NCBI GenBank assembly: GCA_016930595.1
Contig: JAFGGJ010000082.1
Span: forward strand, 1-64,000
Reading direction: 5' to 3'
Length of the DNA stretch: 64,000 nucleotides
Source: Planctomycetota bacterium
Lineage (GTDB): Bacteria > Planctomycetota > SZUA-567 > JAFGGJ01
Numbering within the stretch: position 1 is the stretch's first letter; every line of letters starts with the position of its first letter. The translations under genes and the position numbers were made by a program. The notes beneath the pieces are model-generated. The model did no database searches. It was not told the origin of the DNA and saw only the letters and a program-made list of their open reading frames with translations. Below are positions 59,846-64,000 of this stretch, piece after piece.

Positions 59846-59873
59846 ATCATACCGTCGCAGTCGTCCGTCGCAA
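59846..59873 (-). promoter_or_regulatory. Promoter of the pentapeptide-repeat operon
   Basis: On the minus strand, TTGCGA (59873-59868) and TATGAT (59851-59846) are separated by 16 bases, about 50 bp upstream of the ATG at 59795. Confidence 0.5.
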
Positions 59874-59916
59874 GACTGCAAACGCCACGGTTCGTTCCCG
59901 GCGCCGGCTTTTGCGT

Positions 59917-60363
59917 TCAGGAGACCTTGTCCCTCTTCATCGAGAGCATCAGATGCACCAGTGCATGCCATTCGCTTTGCGCTATGAATTCCCGGTGTAT
60001 GAACTCAACTCCACCGGTCTTTGAGACGATCATTATCTCATTTTCCTTCACCTCTATGCCCGAAACGTTCTCCCAGCTTTCGACGCTGCGGTATACGCGT
60101 ACGCCTTCCTCCGAGACCGTCACGTATGCGCTTGCGGCCTGCCTGTACTCGTAGTACATCAGGGCCAGCAGTCCCGCCGCGCACAGTCCGCCTATCACGC
60201 GCTGGGCGGTATCCGCGCCGTTCAGCAGCATCTGGACCATTGCGCTGAGACCGACGGCCGTAGCGATCACGGGTATGCTGCCCCACGCGCCCCGGACCAG
60301 CCGGAAGTCCCTCGGCAGGTACCTTTCCCTGTCATCCCGTGTCACTTCGGCCCTCCCGGTCAT
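59917..60363 (-). CDS. Membrane-anchored bPH2-like domain protein
   Basis: A 148-residue protein with two hydrophobic segments (about 29-48, 57-72) followed by a small beta domain with VTVSEEGVRVYRSVESWENV and VSKTGGVEFIHREFI, the pattern of bacterial PH (bPH2) domains. It is 11 bases from a second protein of the same design and lies in the carB transcript. Role unknown; bPH domains often bind membranes or partner proteins. Confidence 0.65.
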   Translation of the reverse strand: MTGRAEVTRDDRERYLPRDFRLVRGAWGSIPVIATAVGLSAMVQMLLNGADTAQRVIGGLCAAGLLALMYYEYRQAASAYVTVSEEGVRVYRSVESWENVSGIEVKENEIMIVSKTGGVEFIHREFIAQSEWHALVHLMLSMKRDKVS

Positions 60364-60374
60364 TTACCGTTTGT

Positions 60375-60866
60375 TTACCCGTCCTCCACGGCCCGGCGGA
60401 CCCACTTCCGGGCGTTGATTTCCGCGACGTGCGACAGAGCGGCGCGCAGGTTCTCCAGGTCGTCCCTGTGGATCATGGACGTATCAATGGCCATGTTCGG
60501 ACCATTGTATCCCATGAGCGTTATCTTGCCCCTGCCGTCCATGACGCGGCGGAAGTCCCCCAGTTCCATCACGTTCCTCTTGAACACGCCTTCGTACACC
60601 CTTATTCCTTCGCAGGTTATCCGCACATACGGAGTCAGCAGTATCCACGCCATGGGCAGGGCGAACACCGCGGCAAGCGTGGAATAGGCCCAGAATTGCC
60701 AACCGGTTCCCTCATCAAGCATGTTGTCCGCCGCCAGCAGCACGTTCACCATGGAGGGAGCGAGCCAGACCCACAGCCTGCGGCGCCTGAACGACAAAGG
60801 CAGGGGCATTTCGCCGTAGTCTTCCGGATCCGCCGCCGCTTCCCGCGCCATCCGTGTTCCGCTCAT
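60375..60866 (-). CDS. Membrane-anchored bPH2-like domain protein (paralogue)
   Basis: A 163-residue protein related to the next gene: two hydrophobic segments (about 33-48, 60-82) then a bPH2-like domain ([40 protein letters not shown]). The ATG at 60866 overlaps the carB stop by four bases (ATGA), so expression is coupled to carbamoyl-phosphate synthase. A longer reading frame to 61190 lies inside carB and was rejected. Confidence 0.65.
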   Translation of the reverse strand: MSGTRMAREAAADPEDYGEMPLPLSFRRRRLWVWLAPSMVNVLLAADNMLDEGTGWQFWAYSTLAAVFALPMAWILLTPYVRITCEGIRVYEGVFKRNVMELGDFRRVMDGRGKITLMGYNGPNMAIDTSMIHRDDLENLRAALSHVAEINARKWVRRAVEDG

Positions 60867-63800
60867 CCGGCCGCTTCTTTCTCTTCGGCGTAGTATTCCT
60901 GCAGGCTTTTTACGCCGATTGCTCCTTTCCGCAGAGCGGCAATGCCTTCGACGAGCGCCCTGGCGCCCGACACGGTGGTGACGCAGGGCACCCTGTGGAT
61001 TATGGTCTGCCTGCGGATGCGTGCCTCGTCCGTGTCCGGGCCCTCCATTGTGGGCGTGTTTATCACGAGGTTCACCTCGCGGTTTTTCAGGAAGTCGATT
61101 ATGTTCGGCCGCATCCCGTCCTGTATCTTGGGGAGGGCGTGACCCTGGACGCCGTGTTTCGCCAGAAATTCCCGCGTTCCCTTCGAGCACAGTATCCCGA
61201 AGCCCATCTCCTGCAGCTTTTTAGCCACTGGAGCGACCGCCGGCTTGTCCGCGTCGTTGACGCTTATGAACACGGTTCCCTCCCTGGGCAGCTCGACGCC
61301 GGCGGCGTACGACGCCTTTGCGAAGGCGGTCCCGAACTCCGCGTCGATACCCATTACTTCGCCCGTGGATTTCATCTCGGGGCTCAGGATGATGTCAGTT
61401 CCACTGAATCTCTCGAACGGGAACACGGGCACCTTTATGCTCAGCCTTCCGATGGGGTCGGGGTCGCTGGTGAGACCCAGGTCCGGCAGCTTTTTCCCGA
61501 GCATGACCGCGGTGGCGTGCTTGGCGAGGGCCACGCCGGTGGCCTTCGACACGAAGGGTATCGTCCTGCTGGCCCTGGGGTTGACTTCCAGCACGAAGAC
61601 TTGTCCGTCCTTGACGGCGTACTGGACGTTCATCAGGCCGACGGTGCCGAGTTCCAGGGCCGTCCTGCGGGTGTGGGCCTTAATCTCTTCCACGACGGCC
61701 CTGTCGAGGCCGTGCGGAGGCAGGACGCACGAGGAATCGCCGGAATGGACGCCGGCTTCCTCTATGTGTTCCATCACTCCGCCGATGATCACGTTTTCGC
61801 CGTCGGCTATGGCGTCGACGTCCACTTCCACCGCGTTCTGCAGGAACTTGTCCACCAGTATAGGCGCTTCTTTCCCCACCTCGCCGGCGCCTATTCCGTC
61901 CAGGGCCTGGTAAACGCGCTCCAGGTGCCTCTTCAGCTCGTCGGACGAATTCACTATCCGCATCCGCAAGCCGCCGAGCACGTAGCTGGGCCTGACGAGC
62001 ACGGGGTAGCCGATTCTCTCGGCCTCGCGCACGACCTCTTCGGCCGCGGTTGCGACCGCGCCCTCGGGATGCCGCATGCCGACGCGCCTTGCGAGTTCCT
62101 CGAACTTCCCCCGGTCTTCGGCCGCCATTATGCTCGATACCGGTGTCCCGAGTATTCTGACGCCGGCGCGTTCGAGGTCGCCGGCAAGGTTCAGAGGCGT
62201 CTGCCCGCCGAACTGCACTATGACACCCTCGGGCCGGAGCCTGTCCCAGATGTTCATCACGTGCTCGAACGTGAGGGGCTCGAAGAACAGGAGGTCGGAC
62301 GTATCGTAGTCCGTCGATACGGTTTCGGGGTTGGAATTGACCATAATCGAGCGGTATCCCAGTTCCCTGAGAGCGTACGACGAATGGCAGCAGCAGTAGT
62401 CGAACTCTATTCCCTGGCCGATACGGTTGGGGCCGCCGCCCAGTATCATCACGGCTTTTTCTTCCGGCCTTCTCGCCTCGTCCTCGTCTTCGTACGTCGA
62501 ATAGAAATACGGCGTGTACGCCTCGAACTCCGCCGCACACGTGTCCACCAGCTTGTAGGTGGGCTTGAGACCCGCCGCTTCTCTTACCGCCCGGACTCGG
62601 GCGGCGTCGCTTCCGGTCAGCGTGCCTATCTGGACGTCCGTGAAACCGTCGCTTTTCGCCTTTTTGAGCAGCGGAAGTCCGGCGTTTTCCACGCCGCCCG
62701 CCCGCAGCAGTTCCTTCTCCGTTTCAGCCAGTCGCCCTATCTGCTCGACGAACCACGGGTCTATCCCGCTCAGCCTGCTGACTTCCCCCGCCGTCATCCC
62801 CGCCCGCAGGGCGTGCCGCACGTAGAAAACTCTTTCCGGGCCGGGCACGGCCAGCCGCCTCGTGATCTCCGCCCTGTCGTAGGCCCCGGGTGCGCCGGGC
62901 GGCGTCGTTTTTCTCTCCTTGGGGTCCGCTCCCAGCCCGTGCCTTCCCGCTTCGAGTCCCGCCAGGGCCTTTTGCAGGGCCTCGCGGAACGTCCTGCCTA
63001 TCGTCATCACCTCCCCGACGGATTTCATTCTCGTGGTCAGCGCCTGGGAGGTTTCCGGGAACTTGTCGAAGTTCCACCGCGGTACCTTCACCACGACGTA
63101 GTCTATGGTCGGCTCGAAGGAGGCCGGCGTCTCCTTCGTTATGTCATTGGGTATTTCGTCCAGCGAGTAGCCGACGGCCAGCTTCGCCGCTATGCGCGCT
63201 ATCGGGAATCCGGTCGCCTTGCTCGCCAGCGCCGAGCTGCGGCTCACCCTCGGGTTCATCTCGATTATCACCTGCCGTCCCGTCCCCGGATGGACCCCGA
63301 ACTGTATGTTCGAGCCCCCCGTCTCGACGCCTATTTCCCTTATCACCGCCTTTGACGCGTCCCGCATCAGCTGGTATTCCTTGTCGGTCAGCGTCTGCGC
63401 GGGAGCCACCGTTATCGAATCGCCCGTGTGGACGCCCATGGGGTCGAAGTTTTCTATCGAACACACTATCACGACGTTGTCCGCCGCGTCCCTCATCACC
63501 TCCAGTTCGTATTCCTTCCAGCCGTCCAGGTATTCCTCTATCAGGATCTCGCTTATCGGGCTCGCATCCAGCCCCAACGCCGCCGTTTCTTCGAATTCCT
63601 CGACGTTGTACGCCACGCCGCCGCCCCATCCCCCCATCGTGAAGCTGGGCCTTATCACGACTGCGCGCTTCAGGTTCTCCGAGCGGGTTTCCTCCAGAAT
63701 CCTTCTCCTGGTCTCCATCGCTTCCGCCATGTTGTAGGCGTAGCCGGAGACCGGGAGGTCCAGGCCTATTTTCTCCATCGCTTCCTTGAAGAGTTTCCTG

Positions 63801-64000
63801 TCCTCGGCCTTTCTTATCGCCTCCCTGCCGGCGCCTATCACCTTCACCCCGTGTCTCTCCATCACGCCCCTGTCTATGGCTTCCACAGTCACGTTCAGAG
63901 CGGTCTGGCCCCCCAGCGTCGGGAGCACGGCGTCCGGTTTTTCCGCCGCTATCACCTTTTCCAGCATTCCCGAGGTTATGGGTTCCACGTACGTCGCGTC
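60863..64000 (-). CDS. carB: Carbamoyl-phosphate synthase, large subunit (5' truncated by window)
   Basis: The C-terminal ~1045 residues of CarB, which makes carbamoyl phosphate for arginine and pyrimidine synthesis. The two ATP-grasp halves are visible (first carrying [20 protein letters not shown] and [20 protein letters not shown], second [20 protein letters not shown]), joined by the oligomerisation domain with [20 protein letters not shown], then the C-terminal MGS-like allosteric domain ([20 protein letters not shown]). The frame runs to the window edge without a start; the first ~75 residues and carA lie outside. Length and motifs are normal. Confidence 0.97.
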   Translation of the reverse strand, partial: DATYVEPITSGMLEKVIAAEKPDAVLPTLGGQTALNVTVEAIDRGVMERHGVKVIGAGREAIRKAEDRKLFKEAMEKIGLDLPVSGYAYNMAEAMETRRRILEETRSENLKRAVVIRPSFTMGGWGGGVAYNVEEFEETAALGLDASPISEILIEEYLDGWKEYELEVMRDAADNVVIVCSIENFDPMGVHTGDSITVAPAQTLTDKEYQLMRDASKAVIREIGVETGGSNIQFGVHPGTGRQVIIEMNPRVSRSSALASKATGFPIARIAAKLAVGYSLDEIPNDITKETPASFEPTIDYVVVKVPRWNFDKFPETSQALTTRMKSVGEVMTIGRTFREALQKALAGLEAGRHGLGADPKERKTTPPGAPGAYDRAEITRRLAVPGPERVFYVRHALRAGMTAGEVSRLSGIDPWFVEQIGRLAETEKELLRAGGVENAGLPLLKKAKSDGFTDVQIGTLTGSDAARVRAVREAAGLKPTYKLVDTCAAEFEAYTPYFYSTYEDEDEARRPEEKAVMILGGGPNRIGQGIEFDYCCCHSSYALRELGYRSIMVNSNPETVSTDYDTSDLLFFEPLTFEHVMNIWDRLRPEGVIVQFGGQTPLNLAGDLERAGVRILGTPVSSIMAAEDRGKFEELARRVGMRHPEGAVATAAEEVVREAERIGYPVLVRPSYVLGGLRMRIVNSSDELKRHLERVYQALDGIGAGEVGKEAPILVDKFLQNAVEVDVDAIADGENVIIGGVMEHIEEAGVHSGDSSCVLPPHGLDRAVVEEIKAHTRRTALELGTVGLMNVQYAVKDGQVFVLEVNPRASRTIPFVSKATGVALAKHATAVMLGKKLPDLGLTSDPDPIGRLSIKVPVFPFERFSGTDIILSPEMKSTGEVMGIDAEFGTAFAKASYAAGVELPREGTVFISVNDADKPAVAPVAKKLQEMGFGILCSKGTREFLAKHGVQGHALPKIQDGMRPNIIDFLKNREVNLVINTPTMEGPDTDEARIRRQTIIHRVPCVTTVSGARALVEGIAALRKGAIGVKSLQEYYAEEKEAAG

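Noticed and set aside
61680-62540. Minus-strand frame inside carB in another register
   Set aside because: Arg-rich out-of-frame shadow of carB.
60854-63355. 833-codon plus-strand frame opposite carB
   Set aside because: CarB motifs are clear on the other strand; no independent evidence.

Overview
This 64 kb window is bacterial chromosomal DNA of high GC content. It begins inside an rRNA operon (3' end of 23S, then 5S) and ends inside carB. I see no transposase, integrase, phage gene, CRISPR array or tRNA. The gene content points to the PVC side of the bacterial tree (Lentisphaerota, Verrucomicrobiota or Planctomycetota) or a neighbour such as Hydrogenedentota. The reasons are an Akkermansia Amuc_1098-1102-like pilus operon (secretin, PilM-PilN fusion, PilO, PilP), ECF sigma/anti-sigma pairs, a von Willebrand A (YfbK-type) protein, a GH123/DUF4091-like secreted protein, UroD-like methyltransferase family proteins, a RhaI-type rhamnose isomerase and SGNH/FN3 lipoproteins. 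This placement is inference; a 23S phylogeny would settle it.

Layout. 1-870: rRNA tail and terminator. 913-4398 (+): response regulator, HAD phosphatase, two tandem metallophosphoesterases and a thermonuclease-like lipoprotein. 4798-15303 (+): ECF sigma factor, an anti-sigma zinc finger fused to a large von Willebrand protein, and a 2226-residue exported membrane protein made of two homologous halves. This trio is the best candidate for an undescribed system. 15341-23151: nitrilase, aldo/keto-reductase-like protein, SGNH lipoprotein, alpha/beta hydrolase and GH123-like protein, on both strands and separated by divergent promoters. 23249-25122: a pseudokinase divergent from a second ECF sigma factor with a small cysteine-rich anti-sigma protein. 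25212-28318: PfkB kinase plus L-rhamnose isomerase, facing a DUF4380-like protein. 28375-36444 (-): signal-peptidase-like protein, secretin, PilM-N, PilO, PilP, UbiA-like membrane protein and O-antigen-ligase-like protein.

36549-64000 is entirely on the minus strand. It holds rpmH, an MDR dehydrogenase, two secreted proteins, aroC with two HD-type signalling genes, rpmA, a RfaE-like kinase/HAD/UroD cluster, two CNNM-CBS proteins, a third metallophosphoesterase, a PpiD-like protein, a transglutaminase, manA, an amidohydrolase, and a run of regulatory and degenerate proteins: a LolA-like-context secreted protein, a duplicated L7/L12-fold protein, a receiver-RsbW fusion, a degenerate metallo-beta-lactamase fold and a pentapeptide-repeat protein. 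The run ends with two bPH2-like proteins and carB.

Themes. Several proteins keep an enzyme fold but lack its catalytic residues: the protein kinase, the signal peptidase, the glyoxalase-II-like protein, the thermonuclease-like lipoprotein and perhaps the UbiA-like protein. Translational coupling through ATGA/GTGA overlaps is common. Sigma70-like promoters of good quality occur at most divergent junctions, and non-ATG starts (GTG, TTG) with strong Shine-Dalgarno sequences are frequent.
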